Positions 1 to 8,691 of a stretch of 64,000 nucleotides of DNA are shown here, in pieces. The stretch comes from a virus. The notes under the pieces were generated by a model. The model was not told where the DNA came from. It did no database searches and was given only the letters and a program-made list of their open reading frames with translations. A program made the position numbers and the translations under genes. How positions within the stretch are numbered: position 1 is the first letter of the stretch; every line of letters begins with the position of its first letter. The stretch covers positions 1 through 64,000 of IMG/VR virus record IMGVR_UViG_3300036804_000088. One strand, written 5' to 3'.

Positions 1-93
1 CCGGCCAAGACAGCCGATTGTGGTGTGTACGTGATACAGGAAACAGACAAACGCGCGTCGTCGCAGCTCAGCGATGGTTTCAGCCGCCGTTGT

Positions 94-120
94 TCCCGTT
101 TCGTCCAGTGAGCAGAACGG
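94..120 (+). repeat. 27-nt exact repeat, copy 1
   Basis: This segment is identical over 27 nt to positions 45414-45440 inside the ParB-like gene. In both places it can be read in the frame PVSSSEQNG. Here it lies in the untranslated leader before the first complete gene, within an open frame that runs from 35 to 136 but has no good start. An exact match this long is not expected by chance in 64 kb. Its role is unknown. Confidence 0.7.
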
Positions 121-132
121 TAGGAGTGGCTT

Positions 133-270
133 ATGACAGCACCGGATGAGCGCCGTATTCGCCTGGCTGAAGCACGGTTGGCTGTCCAGCAGTGTTGCGG
201 GCTGCTCGGCCAGGATCGCACTGACCGGATTGTCGCGGAGATCAACGCCGCGGAAGCGGAGCTGACATGA
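133..270 (+). CDS. Small hypothetical protein (45 aa)
   Basis: The ATG at 133 has an AGGAG ribosome site at 122-126. The product is short, charged and probably helical (MTAPDERRIRLAEARL...), with a Cys pair in the middle. Its stop overlaps the ATG of the next gene by 4 nt (ATGA), which supports both. No family is recognised. It is the first gene of the rightward run leading into the terminase genes. Confidence 0.6.
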   Translation: MTAPDERRIRLAEARLAVQQCCGLLGQDRTDRIVAEINAAEAELT

Positions 271-413
271 GTGTTGAAACGTGTCCCGGTAGCGGTAAAT
301 GGCCGCGCTCCGTCAACGGTATTCAGGGTACCGGCTGGTGTTCGCGCTGCCGTGATCAGCACGTCATCACCAATGGTTTGATTCCGCATCACAACACCGA
401 AAGGAATTCGTGA
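267..413 (+). CDS. Small putative zinc-ribbon protein (48 aa)
   Basis: The gene starts at the ATG that overlaps the previous stop. The product has a CPGSG segment near the N-terminus and a WCSRC segment near residue 25, giving C-x(n)-C...C-x2-C spacing like short phage zinc ribbons. The stop overlaps the next ATG by one base (TGATG). Function is unknown; the metal site is inferred from the cysteine spacing only. Confidence 0.6.
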   Translation: MSVETCPGSGKWPRSVNGIQGTGWCSRCRDQHVITNGLIPHHNTERNS

Positions 414-667
414 TGGCAAGTAAAGGTAACCGCACCGCCAGCGGCGGTGTCTCTCAAGAGGCCCGCGACAAGTACGGCATGGGCGGCAAAGGCAAGTTCC
501 CGGTGTTCGACCACACGTCGGCTATGTCCGCGATTTCGCTTCGTGGGCACGGCGACACCGACCCGGCAGCGGTGCTGGCGAAAGTGGCCAACTACGCGAA
601 CACCCACAACGACGCACAGGCGAAAGCCGCCGTTGCGGCGGCGCGCAAAAAGGATGCTGCAAAGTGA
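413..667 (+). CDS. Hypothetical protein, head-gene region (84 aa)
   Basis: I chose ATG 413 over the in-frame GTG at 410 because AAAGGA (399-405) is well spaced for it and the ATG is coupled to the previous stop. The product contains a stretch FPVFDHTSAMSAISLRGHG followed by an Ala/Lys-rich helix. This layout resembles short conserved phage proteins of the DUF6582 type, in which a histidine-containing motif precedes an amphipathic helix, but the match is by eye. The stop is coupled to the GTG start of the next gene. Confidence 0.65.
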   Translation: MASKGNRTASGGVSQEARDKYGMGGKGKFPVFDHTSAMSAISLRGHGDTDPAAVLAKVANYANTHNDAQAKAAVAAARKKDAAK

Positions 668-1074
668 CCGTCAAAAAGGCTTCCATTCTGGGTCCGGTCA
701 ATCCGTTCGACACGGGGACGCGGGCTTTCACCGACACGTATTCGTCGGCTGAAGACGAGCTGTCCACCAGTGGCGGCATCGATTCGCATTTGAGCCGGGA
801 CCGGGGTGAGGTTGCGGCTTTCCGCGCGGCGCAGACCGCGTCGACCGGTGAGCGCGGCGAGGCCGGTTCAGGGTTCGCGCTGACCAGCAACATGGACAGC
901 GCGTTTTCCACCATGCCGGGCGACGGCGGGCCGACTGACCGTGATGGCGACACGCCTAGCCAGATGTCGGGTGCCGGCAAGGGTATCGCCGGGGAGTTTC
1001 CGATGACCAGCGCCCGGTATAAGGATTCCGACACCGGCAGCGATTCCAGCGGCTACGGCAAAACGATCAGGTGA
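664..1074 (+). CDS. Hypothetical protein with shared DTGSD/GKGIAGE modules
   Basis: The GTG start overlaps the previous stop (GTGA). The 136-aa product is Ser/Asp/Gly-rich and low in hydrophobics. It carries two short modules, GKGIAGEFPM near residue 106 and DSDTGSDSSGYGK near residue 121. The next gene has the same two modules in the opposite order. No known domain is recognised. The composition suggests a disordered protein; a role in packaging or capsid assembly is only suggested by position. Confidence 0.65.
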   Translation: MTVKKASILGPVNPFDTGTRAFTDTYSSAEDELSTSGGIDSHLSRDRGEVAAFRAAQTASTGERGEAGSGFALTSNMDSAFSTMPGDGGPTDRDGDTPSQMSGAGKGIAGEFPMTSARYKDSDTGSDSSGYGKTIR

Positions 1075-1087
1075 GAGGGTAAATCCC

Positions 1088-1408
1088 ATGACTGTTAAAA
1101 CGATGAGCGGTGACGACCAGGGCTCGGCTACCGGTGTGCGCCACGGCGATTTGACCTCGGCGTACAAGTCGAGTTACGCGAAGTATTGCGGCGCTGTCGA
1201 ATCCACGCAGCAATCCGCGGCGGGCGTCGGCCTGGGAACCGACACCGACAAGGGTTTCTCAACTTCCGACTACAACGACTCCGACACCGGCAGCGACACC
1301 AGCGGCTACGGCAAAGGCATCGCCGGGGAGATGCCGATGGTGGCACGCTCGGCCGGCGGTGACTTTCAATCCGACACCGGCCAGTCGGGCGGTCGCCCGG
1401 TTGGTTAG
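1088..1408 (+). CDS. Hypothetical protein, partial paralogue of the preceding gene
   Basis: The ATG at 1088 follows a GAGAGGG ribosome site. The 106-aa product contains DSDTGSDTSGYGKGIAGEMP, joining in one run the two modules that are separate and reversed in the preceding gene. The shared DNA words (for example TCCGACACCGGCAGCGA) point to a local duplication and reshuffle. The N-terminal halves are not alike. Function is unknown. Confidence 0.65.
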   Translation: MTVKTMSGDDQGSATGVRHGDLTSAYKSSYAKYCGAVESTQQSAAGVGLGTDTDKGFSTSDYNDSDTGSDTSGYGKGIAGEMPMVARSAGGDFQSDTGQSGGRPVG

Positions 1409-1420
1409 ACGGTAAAAACA

Positions 1421-1939
1421 ATGCCCGGCCCGTCGCCGAAACACGCCAGCGTCAAAGCCCGCCGCAATAAGGCGTCCACGCGGGCCACGCTGCCCGACGT
1501 GGACGACGACGATATCGAGATCCCGCCGCTGCCGAAGCATTACGAATACTACGTCGACCCGCACACGAATCAGCGTAAACGTGTCGAGACACCGTGGAAT
1601 GAGATGGCCGTCGAGTGGTGGAACGACATCTGGCCGTCCCCGATGGCTCAGGAGTGGCACAGCTCCGACATTCACGGGCTGTACCGGGTGCTTCGCCTGG
1701 TGGATGATTATTGGTGCGCAACCAGTTTGGGTGAGCGTCTGAAGGCGGCTGGCGAAATCCGGCTCAGCGCAATCCCTTACGGGCTGAGTCCGTTGGATCG
1801 GCGGCGGCTGGAATGGACCTTGGAGAACACCAAAAAGGCGCAGCGCGAGAATCTGCGTGCAGAGCAGCAGGTTTGCGCGCCCACAGCGACGACGCCGACA
1901 CCGCCGGCCGATGACGATATTAGATTGCGGGTCGTCTAA
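1421..1939 (+). CDS. Terminase small subunit (putative)
   Basis: The 172-aa product begins MPGPSPKHASVKARRNK, the basic Pro-rich opening typical of actinophage small terminases, followed by a helical middle with conserved Trp and a segment about a residue 100 (DIHGLYRVLRLVDDYW) like the central helices of that family. It lies directly before the large terminase. The small subunit would recognise the packaging start site and regulate the large subunit. Assignment rests on the opening, the size and the position. Confidence 0.75.
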   Translation: MPGPSPKHASVKARRNKASTRATLPDVDDDDIEIPPLPKHYEYYVDPHTNQRKRVETPWNEMAVEWWNDIWPSPMAQEWHSSDIHGLYRVLRLVDDYWCATSLGERLKAAGEIRLSAIPYGLSPLDRRRLEWTLENTKKAQRENLRAEQQVCAPTATTPTPPADDDIRLRVV

Positions 1940-2022
1940 CGACTCCTGGGAAACATGGGGCATCGCTGCCCGATGGAATCCCCAGCACGGCTGGCACAAC
2001 CCGATAGACGAAGAGGCGCGGC

Positions 2023-3663
2023 ATGGCAACCCTGATTGTCCCGCGCGCTGAACGGGTCTCACTGAACCCAACACTAGGCTGGCAGGTCATAGCCGACATC
2101 GAAAAATACTGCGTCTTCGGGCCGGGCAGCCTGCAAGAGCAGCCAGCCCGCCTGGACGACGAAAAGAAAATGCTCATCGCGCGCTTCTATGAAGTGTATC
2201 CGATGGGTCATCGCCTTGAAGGTGTGCGGGTATTCGACCGCTGCGCAATCGAACTGCGCAAAGGTGTCGCGAAAACCGAACTGGCAGCATGGATCGCGCA
2301 CATGGAGCTGCACCCATGGAGCCGCGTGCGGTTCGCCGGGTTCAAAGACAACGGGGAACTACTGGACGGCAGGCCCGTTCGGTCACCGTTCATCCCCATG
2401 CTGGCCACCGCTGAAGAGCAAGTGCAAGAGCTGGCATTCGGTGTCCTGAAGTTCATTGTCGAACACTCCGACACCGCAGGGCTTTTCGACTGCACACTAG
2501 AACGTATCGTGCGACTGTCGGAGTCCGGCATGAACGACGGCATGTGTGTGCCGGTGTCCAATGCGCCCAGCACCCGTGACGGTTCGCGAACCACCTTCCA
2601 GCATTTCGATGAGCCGCACTGGCTGACGTTGCCGCTGCAAAAAGGTGCTGTGGAAACGATGCTGGAAAACCTGAGCAAACGCCAGCTTGAAACCCCTTGG
2701 GCGCTTTACACATCCACGGCGGGCATGCCGGGTATGGGCAGTGTGCAGGAGGATGTGCGCGGCGAAGCGGAGCTGATCGACCAGGGCAGAGCCCCGAACT
2801 CGTCACTGTTCTTTTTCGGTCGCTGGGCCAGCGACAAGCACGACGACCTGACGACAGTGGACAAGCGTGTTGAAGCGATTAAAGAGGCTACCGGCCCGTT
2901 GGGGGAGTGGGGCAAGGGGCAGTTCGAGCGGATCGCGAAAGACTACGACCGTGTCGGCTGTGACCGAATGTATTGGGAGAGAGTTTATCTCAATCGCTGG
3001 CGCAAATCCGGTGCCGGTGCCTACGACATGGAGAAGGTGAAAACCCTTGTCCGAGAGAATGAATCAATTGCGCGAGGCAGCTTCGTTACTGTGGGCTTCG
3101 ATGGGGCACGTCGCAGGGACGCTACCGCCATTGTACTCACTGAGATACCAACAGGCCGACAGCAGATCGCCGGCCTGTGGGAACGTCCAATTGATGCTGT
3201 CGATTGGGAATGTTCTACGGAAGATGTCGACGGCGTCATGCAGCAGGTCTTCAAAGACTACGACGTCTGGCGAGCCTACTGCGACCCGCCCTATTACGTT
3301 GAGACAGTTGCTATTTGGTCTGGTAAGTGGCCGGATAAAGTAGTTGAGTGGTGGACGAACCAGCAGCGCAAAGCAGCCTACATGGCACGCGCTTACGGCG
3401 AAGCCATCGACGGGGACCAAATCCTGTTCGTCGGACCGCAATTGGACGCTTTCAGGCGACACATCAGCCACGCCGGCCGCAAGGATTTGAAGATCACCGA
3501 TGATCAGGGCAAACCGCTGTGGCATCTGCAAAAGCTGAACGGCTTGCCGCAGAACACATTCGATATCTGCATGGCCGGGAATCTGAGCTGGCAGGCACGC
3601 CTGGACGCTATCACAGCAGGCGCGAAGCCACGGCGGTTCGGTCCGCCACGCAGACTGTATTAG
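2023..3663 (+). CDS. Terminase large subunit
   Basis: This is the 546-aa ATPase-nuclease that pumps DNA into the prohead. A Walker A-like loop RKGVAKTE lies at residues 79-86, in the variant form usual for terminases, and a Walker B-like HFDEPH at 194-199. The nuclease half starts with GFDGARRRDATA, giving acidic residues D360 and D366, and a further Asp in YCDPPYY (D421). The start has GAAGAGG (2010-2016) upstream. Length and domain order match the Terminase_1/6-type actinophage proteins. Confidence 0.95.
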   Translation: MATLIVPRAERVSLNPTLGWQVIADIEKYCVFGPGSLQEQPARLDDEKKMLIARFYEVYPMGHRLEGVRVFDRCAIELRKGVAKTELAAWIAHMELHPWSRVRFAGFKDNGELLDGRPVRSPFIPMLATAEEQVQELAFGVLKFIVEHSDTAGLFDCTLERIVRLSESGMNDGMCVPVSNAPSTRDGSRTTFQHFDEPHWLTLPLQKGAVETMLENLSKRQLETPWALYTSTAGMPGMGSVQEDVRGEAELIDQGRAPNSSLFFFGRWASDKHDDLTTVDKRVEAIKEATGPLGEWGKGQFERIAKDYDRVGCDRMYWERVYLNRWRKSGAGAYDMEKVKTLVRENESIARGSFVTVGFDGARRRDATAIVLTEIPTGRQQIAGLWERPIDAVDWECSTEDVDGVMQQVFKDYDVWRAYCDPPYYVETVAIWSGKWPDKVVEWWTNQQRKAAYMARAYGEAIDGDQILFVGPQLDAFRRHISHAGRKDLKITDDQGKPLWHLQKLNGLPQNTFDICMAGNLSWQARLDAITAGAKPRRFGPPRRLY

Positions 3664-3672
3664 GAGGTTGAG

Positions 3673-3759
3673 ATGAACCCGAACTTCAACACGGTAGCTT
3701 TTCTGCTGTTGGTTTCCAACACGGTGATGCTTGTGCTGCTTTGCGCGCACCTGGTCTAA
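3673..3759 (+). CDS. Single-pass membrane microprotein (28 aa)
   Basis: A very strong ribosome site AGGAGG (3662-3667) precedes ATG 3673. The product MNPNFNTVAFLLLVSNTVML... is almost entirely one hydrophobic segment. It sits between the large terminase and two beta-rich proteins. The strong translation signal argues that it is real despite the size. Function is unknown. Confidence 0.6.
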   Translation: MNPNFNTVAFLLLVSNTVMLVLLCAHLV

Positions 3760-3771
3760 AGGAGTTTTAAA

Positions 3772-4080
3772 ATGTCTGATGTCTTCAATGTGGTTGGTAC
3801 ATGGGACAAAGCGTCCTACAACCCTGGCGATACCATCACCGGCACCATTAGCGGCAACGATGTGCAAACCACCACAACCCCGGTTCAGGAGATCGTCGGC
3901 GTTTCGCTTCTGGCGGCTAACGGTGCCACCACCACCTACACGTTTCCGCCCGTGACGGTCAATACCGTTGTCGCAACACCGGAATCCGTGGTTATCGACA
4001 CCACGCAACCGATTGTCGACAGCAGTGGTCACACCTGGCAAGTCTCACCAAATAAGCTGAGCATCACCAGAACCGCATGA
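3772..4080 (+). CDS. Small beta-sandwich-like protein
   Basis: The ATG follows AAAGGAG (3757-3763). The 102-aa product opens VVGTWDKASYNPGDTITGTI and is rich in Thr/Val with alternating polar and hydrophobic residues, as in Ig-like or other all-beta virion proteins. The gene overlaps the beta-helix gene by 4 nt (ATGA), so the two are probably made together. It may be a decoration or fibre-attachment protein; this is an inference from fold and context. Confidence 0.65.
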   Translation: MSDVFNVVGTWDKASYNPGDTITGTISGNDVQTTTTPVQEIVGVSLLAANGATTTYTFPPVTVNTVVATPESVVIDTTQPIVDSSGHTWQVSPNKLSITRTA

Positions 4081-5666
4081 GCGTTCTCGTTCCGGTCATC
4101 TCAGCGGACGGGGCCAAATTTACTGTCCCGTTTTCTGACCCGATAGTTGCGGCTGGTGGGTTCCCTATTCCGCCGCCCGCTCCGTCACCGACCGGCGCAG
4201 CATACTATGTCGCGGCGAATGGCAGCGACTCGAATAGCGGAACCTTACAGGCTCCGTGGCAGACAATATCCAAAGTCAACGCTATGGCGGCGCAGTTTCG
4301 TTTGGGCGACCAGGTGCTATTCAGGTCTGGTGACACATTCTATGGACGGCTGACTACTACAGGCGGACTTAACCCTAATGGCAGCCTGTTTCTGCTGTAC
4401 GGCTCGTATGGCAGCGGCCAGCGGCCCATCCTGAGCCAGTACAAGGTGTGCAACATCGCCAGCGGATGGACCCTGGTCGGCACCAATGTTTGGCGGCTCA
4501 ACTACACCGCTGCGAATGTCGGCGTTAGTTATACGGGTGACCCGACCGGCGCGCTCGGTGTAGCGGGCTACGATGTTGGGTTCGTTAAGATCAACGGGGC
4601 CAATGACACTGGGCTGTCGCTCAAAGGGCAGATCTACGGTAACAAAAAATTCTCGACTGCCGCCCTGGCGCAACAGTGGGATTTTTACTCAGATTTCAGC
4701 AACGGGCTGCTCTACATCTACTCCGTGGGTCGTCCGACATCGGCTGCTACCGATATCCGTATTGCGACGGGCGGATGGAGTGAGTATCCAACTGTTTCCC
4801 CGACTTCCGGTATCTGCCTGCACAATCTGGCGTTTCACGGTAACGGTGGACATGCCGTTGATTGCGCCAATGTCAATTGGGTGCAGGTCATCAACAGCGT
4901 GATTGGCGAGTGCGGCGGCTCCCGACTGTATGTCAACAGCGGCGACACCACCACTTACGGCAACGGATTCTCCTTCGCCAATGTCAATCAGATATTGGTA
5001 GCTGGCAATGTGATTCGGGACAACTACAACACCCCGTTTACTTTACAAGGCGGCGCGTTCTACAACAATGTCGTCTTCACAAAGAACGTGATGTACCGAA
5101 ACACTCAAGGCCCTGAATACGACTTCCAAGGCAGCGGGCCAGGTTTCACAAATTGCGTTGACCAGTACAACACCAGCATTTTCGAGGGCTATGGCTGGAC
5201 GACTCAGGGCTCGCAGCTTGCGATCCAAAACCCTTGCCACCAACTGACTTACGAATGGGACATGACCGCGCCGCCACAGTTGGCTATCAGCAAAAACGCC
5301 TACTACGACGCAGCGAAATGCTTCGCCTATTCATATTCACTGTCCACATCGTCGGCTATCGACAACGGATACAACTCGAAAAACAACTGGATCGGCATGC
5401 GCAGCGGTGCGCTGATGCAGTCTGCCGATCAGGACATGAACTACACCATCGACAATCCGGCACCATGGGTGAGTCTCACTGGGCGAGAACAGGGTTCGAA
5501 ATTCGCGGTGTTGGGTATCACGACACCTGCGCCGCCCGCGGCATCAACCACGGCTACCAACGCAGCTACCGACGCCCAAGTCACCGCAGCGCTGGCAGCG
5601 GTACGGTCAGCGGCACCCGCCTTTGGGATCGCCGGGTCCGGGCTGGCTGATCCGGTGCTGGTATGA
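4077..5666 (+). CDS. Right-handed parallel beta-helix protein
   Basis: The 529-aa product has the pectate-lyase-like opening AAYYVAANGSDSNSGT followed by TISKVNAMAAQFRLGDQVLF, typical of right-handed beta-helix proteins, and then many short Asn-rich turns (residues about 40-430). The C-terminus is Ala/Thr-rich. Such proteins act as tailspikes, polysaccharide-binding fibres or capsid decorations. Its place between the terminase and the portal rather than with the tail genes is unusual. A catalytic site cannot be assigned by eye. Confidence 0.8.
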   Translation: MSVLVPVISADGAKFTVPFSDPIVAAGGFPIPPPAPSPTGAAYYVAANGSDSNSGTLQAPWQTISKVNAMAAQFRLGDQVLFRSGDTFYGRLTTTGGLNPNGSLFLLYGSYGSGQRPILSQYKVCNIASGWTLVGTNVWRLNYTAANVGVSYTGDPTGALGVAGYDVGFVKINGANDTGLSLKGQIYGNKKFSTAALAQQWDFYSDFSNGLLYIYSVGRPTSAATDIRIATGGWSEYPTVSPTSGICLHNLAFHGNGGHAVDCANVNWVQVINSVIGECGGSRLYVNSGDTTTYGNGFSFANVNQILVAGNVIRDNYNTPFTLQGGAFYNNVVFTKNVMYRNTQGPEYDFQGSGPGFTNCVDQYNTSIFEGYGWTTQGSQLAIQNPCHQLTYEWDMTAPPQLAISKNAYYDAAKCFAYSYSLSTSSAIDNGYNSKNNWIGMRSGALMQSADQDMNYTIDNPAPWVSLTGREQGSKFAVLGITTPAPPAASTTATNAATDAQVTAALAAVRSAAPAFGIAGSGLADPVLV

Positions 5667-5824
5667 CCATTATCGGCAAGAGTCGGCTCAACCGGCACCG
5701 CTGCGAATTCTGCGGCTATCCGATCAAACGCGGAAAAGAATGCCGGAAAACAGGAGTCGACATGGCTGACTGCGCTCAAAGAGCTGTCCCGCCTGCGTTG
5801 CTGCGTGTGAAGGGCAGTAAATGA
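5663..5824 (+). CDS. Small zinc-ribbon-like protein (53 aa)
   Basis: The gene is coupled by ATGA overlaps to both neighbours. The product MTIIGKSRLNRHRCEFCGYP... has a CEFC knuckle (Cys14, Cys17) and two further cysteines (27 and 37) that could complete a metal site, with a basic surround. It precedes the portal gene. Function is unknown. Confidence 0.65.
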   Translation: MTIIGKSRLNRHRCEFCGYPIKRGKECRKTGVDMADCAQRAVPPALLRVKGSK

Positions 5825-7419
5825 CTGTCCCGATGACCACCAGCGGCATAGCGCCGATCCCGCCCGTCACAACCGATGATTGGCTGCGGGTGCTGACCAG
5901 GCGTATGGATCTGCGCCGGCTCGGTGTGCTGCTGCTGCGCAGCTACAGCGACGGAAACGCGCCGCTGCCCGAGATGTCGCGCGAGACACGGCAGTCATGG
6001 ATGTACTTTCAGCGCCGCTCGCGGACCAACTGGGGCAAGCTGATTATCGACAGCGTGGTAAACCGGGTCAAACCTATCGGAATCACCATCGCCGGCGATA
6101 ACGAATCAGCGGAAGCCAAGCAGGCGCAAGCTATTTGGCGTAACAGCCGAATGAACAGCGTCTTCAAGGAATGGCTGCGCTACGGGACGACGTTCGGCCA
6201 GTCATATCTGACTGTGTGGACGCGCAACACCGGGCCGGATGCCGGTAAAACCATCATCACCGCCGACAGTCCCGAAACGATGATCGTTGTCACCGACCCG
6301 TTGCAGCATTGGAGACCCGTTGCGGCGCTGCGGGTGTGGCGCAATATGGACGAAGCCCGCGACTATGCCATCGTGTGGACACCCGGCGCGTGGCAGCAGT
6401 ACGTCAGACCCACCTACACCCGCATTGAGCTGAAAATCATCCCCAGCAAATGGATTATCAACCTCGCCGAAGGCGCGTGGACACCCGTTGGACAGCCCAA
6501 CGGGCAATCCAACGACGCCACGGCACCGATACCGGTCGTCGTCTACAACAATCCCGGCGGATCAGGTGATTACGAACTCCATTTGGACGTCATCAACCGG
6601 GTGAACGCGGGAATCCTTGAGCGCCTCGTGGTTACAGCCATACAGGCATTCCGACAGCGGGCCATCACCGGCGGACAACTGCCCGAAGTTGACGAGCACG
6701 GGAATCGAATCAAGTACGAAGAGGTATTCGCCAACGCTCCCGGCGCACTGTGGAACCTGCCCGAAGGCTTAGAACTGTGGGAATCGCAGTTAGCCGACAT
6801 TCCCGGTCTACTCAGCGCGAACAAAGAGGACATCCGCCAACTTTCGGCGGCGACAAGCACACCGCTGCCCATGCTGATGCCCGACAACACCAACACGTCG
6901 GCGGAAGGCGCGAAAGCCACCGAAGCGGCCTACCTGTTCCGGTGCATGGACCGGCTGGACGAAGCCAAGTTCGGCATCGAAAGCTGCATGGACCTCGCGA
7001 TGAGAGTGGACGGCGCGACACTGGCCGATGACCAGTTCGTGGAAGTGCAATTCAAAGATCCGCAGCTCATCACCCTCACTGAGAAGTATCAGGCGGCGCT
7101 AGGTGCTCACAACTGCGGTGAGTCGTGGCATTCCATTGAGCGAAACATTCTCGGCTATAGCCCTGATCAGATCGCGCAAGATGATATCGACCGGGCGCAT
7201 GAAGCCCTCATGGCTGCGACGATGCCGCCGCTGCCCACAACGGTGCAAGAGCGCCTGACCGGGCAGGCACCGGGTGCTGGCCCGATGACCGACGTTCAGA
7301 CGCAGACCGGCCCGAAGCCCAACGGGCAGCAGCCGCAGCCCAAACCGTCCAGCCCGGCGCAGAACACCAAAAAAGTTGCCATGACCAACGGCGGCACGCA
7401 GCCCGGCGGACGAAAATAG
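5821..7419 (+). CDS. Portal protein
   Basis: The 532-aa product matches SPP1 gp6-like portals: an N-terminal helical part with RRLGVLLLRSYSDGNAPLPE, a central beta-rich wing, a long crown helix region, and a Pro/Gln-rich disordered C-terminus (from about residue 475). The dodecameric portal forms the capsid vertex through which DNA passes. It overlaps the preceding zinc-ribbon gene by 4 nt and is followed directly by the MuF-like gene, the normal order. Confidence 0.92.
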   Translation: MTVPMTTSGIAPIPPVTTDDWLRVLTRRMDLRRLGVLLLRSYSDGNAPLPEMSRETRQSWMYFQRRSRTNWGKLIIDSVVNRVKPIGITIAGDNESAEAKQAQAIWRNSRMNSVFKEWLRYGTTFGQSYLTVWTRNTGPDAGKTIITADSPETMIVVTDPLQHWRPVAALRVWRNMDEARDYAIVWTPGAWQQYVRPTYTRIELKIIPSKWIINLAEGAWTPVGQPNGQSNDATAPIPVVVYNNPGGSGDYELHLDVINRVNAGILERLVVTAIQAFRQRAITGGQLPEVDEHGNRIKYEEVFANAPGALWNLPEGLELWESQLADIPGLLSANKEDIRQLSAATSTPLPMLMPDNTNTSAEGAKATEAAYLFRCMDRLDEAKFGIESCMDLAMRVDGATLADDQFVEVQFKDPQLITLTEKYQAALGAHNCGESWHSIERNILGYSPDQIAQDDIDRAHEALMAATMPPLPTTVQERLTGQAPGAGPMTDVQTQTGPKPNGQQPQPKPSSPAQNTKKVAMTNGGTQPGGRK

Positions 7420-8637
7420 TTGATAACGCCCTTTTCCCAGACATATCAGCGGGTAAAGGGTCACGCTGACCAGCAGACGCAGCAGATCTTCGGCAACACC
7501 GCTGACCCCGCCGCTGCGGCGGACTGGACACCGGAGTATGTCGAAACGCAGGCAAGCATTATCGGGCAGATCATAGAAGCTGCGCAGATGGTTGTCGGCA
7601 ATCTGACCACCGTCGACCTGGCCCGCAAACTGCGCAGCAGGCCGGTAGCGGTCAAGTCGTTGATCACGCAGCGCGATACCGGTATTGCGAAACACGAAGA
7701 GTATCAACGCCCCTACTGGGAAGTCGTCAAAGCTGTTCGTGACGGCAAGGATCACCAGCAGGCGCACCAGGCGGGTGTACGGCGGTTGAGCCAGCTCACC
7801 GACACCGACCTGCAAATGGCCAAGGTACGGCAGGCGCAGATATCGCTACAGGCCGCTGGCCGCAAAACATACCGGCGGGTGACCACCAGCGACAACCCGT
7901 GCGCGCTGTGCGAGATCGCTGCAACTCAAATCTATTACACCGATGACCTGATGCCGATCCACGCCAACTGTTCCTGCGACATCGAAGAGGACGACACCGG
8001 CGACGACCAGGCGGCGGCAGATGCCGACTTTCAACCGCCCGACGTCAACCGGGACATCGACCAGAAAAAAGACATCACCGACCTGAACGAAAACGGCGCT
8101 CCCGCACAAGACTACCGAGATTTGATCAGCGTGCGGCAACACGGCGAGGTCGGTCCCATGCTGACATGGCGCGGCCAGCATTTCACCGGGCCGAAAGATC
8201 TACCGGAACCGATCACCGAAATGCGCAAGCAACGCCAGCTCGCCACGATGAGTAAGCAGTTGGCCAGGGCGCAGGAACGCGGAGCGCGCGGCAGCGTTGT
8301 CCCGTTCTATAACCAGCGTGGCCGGCCCATGACAATCGAAGAGGTCAACCAGCGCAATACGGCAGCCCGCGAACAATACCGGCGCAGAGCAGCCGAACGG
8401 GCCGACATCCGTGACACTGTCACCGCGGCGCGGCAGACTGCGGAAGCCCAGCGCGAACTACTCACCACTATTGCGACCGACCATGTGACGACCGTGCGCG
8501 ACATTATCGATCAACTTGCCGGTGGCGCAATCACTTTCGACGCTGCACTAGACCGCGTTCGCGCGATGGTGGCAGACCAGGAAATAACAGACGAGCAGGC
8601 CGCGCAAATCTACGCGGCGCTGTCCCGTGTGAAATAG
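7420..8637 (+). CDS. MuF-like minor capsid / capsid maturation protein
   Basis: A TTG start directly follows the portal stop, implying coupling. The 405-aa product has the actinophage MuF signature around residues 155-190: RVTTSDNPCALCEIAATQ (Cys161, Cys164), then MPIHANCSCDIEE. The C-terminal half is a charged helical region. Proteins here are usually listed as capsid morphogenesis or maturation proteins bound to the portal; no separate protease gene was seen between portal and capsid, so any protease role would fall to this gene, which I cannot confirm. Confidence 0.8.
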   Translation: MITPFSQTYQRVKGHADQQTQQIFGNTADPAAAADWTPEYVETQASIIGQIIEAAQMVVGNLTTVDLARKLRSRPVAVKSLITQRDTGIAKHEEYQRPYWEVVKAVRDGKDHQQAHQAGVRRLSQLTDTDLQMAKVRQAQISLQAAGRKTYRRVTTSDNPCALCEIAATQIYYTDDLMPIHANCSCDIEEDDTGDDQAAADADFQPPDVNRDIDQKKDITDLNENGAPAQDYRDLISVRQHGEVGPMLTWRGQHFTGPKDLPEPITEMRKQRQLATMSKQLARAQERGARGSVVPFYNQRGRPMTIEEVNQRNTAAREQYRRRAAERADIRDTVTAARQTAEAQRELLTTIATDHVTTVRDIIDQLAGGAITFDAALDRVRAMVADQEITDEQAAQIYAALSRVK

Positions 8638-8691
8638 CTTGTCCCGCAGCGGACGGAAATTTAGCTGCATTGCTAAAAGTAGGAGAACCAA

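Noticed and set aside
522-1034. Long minus-strand frames in the left arm
   Set aside because: They lie opposite coupled plus-strand genes, have no ribosome sites and show wrong-frame composition.
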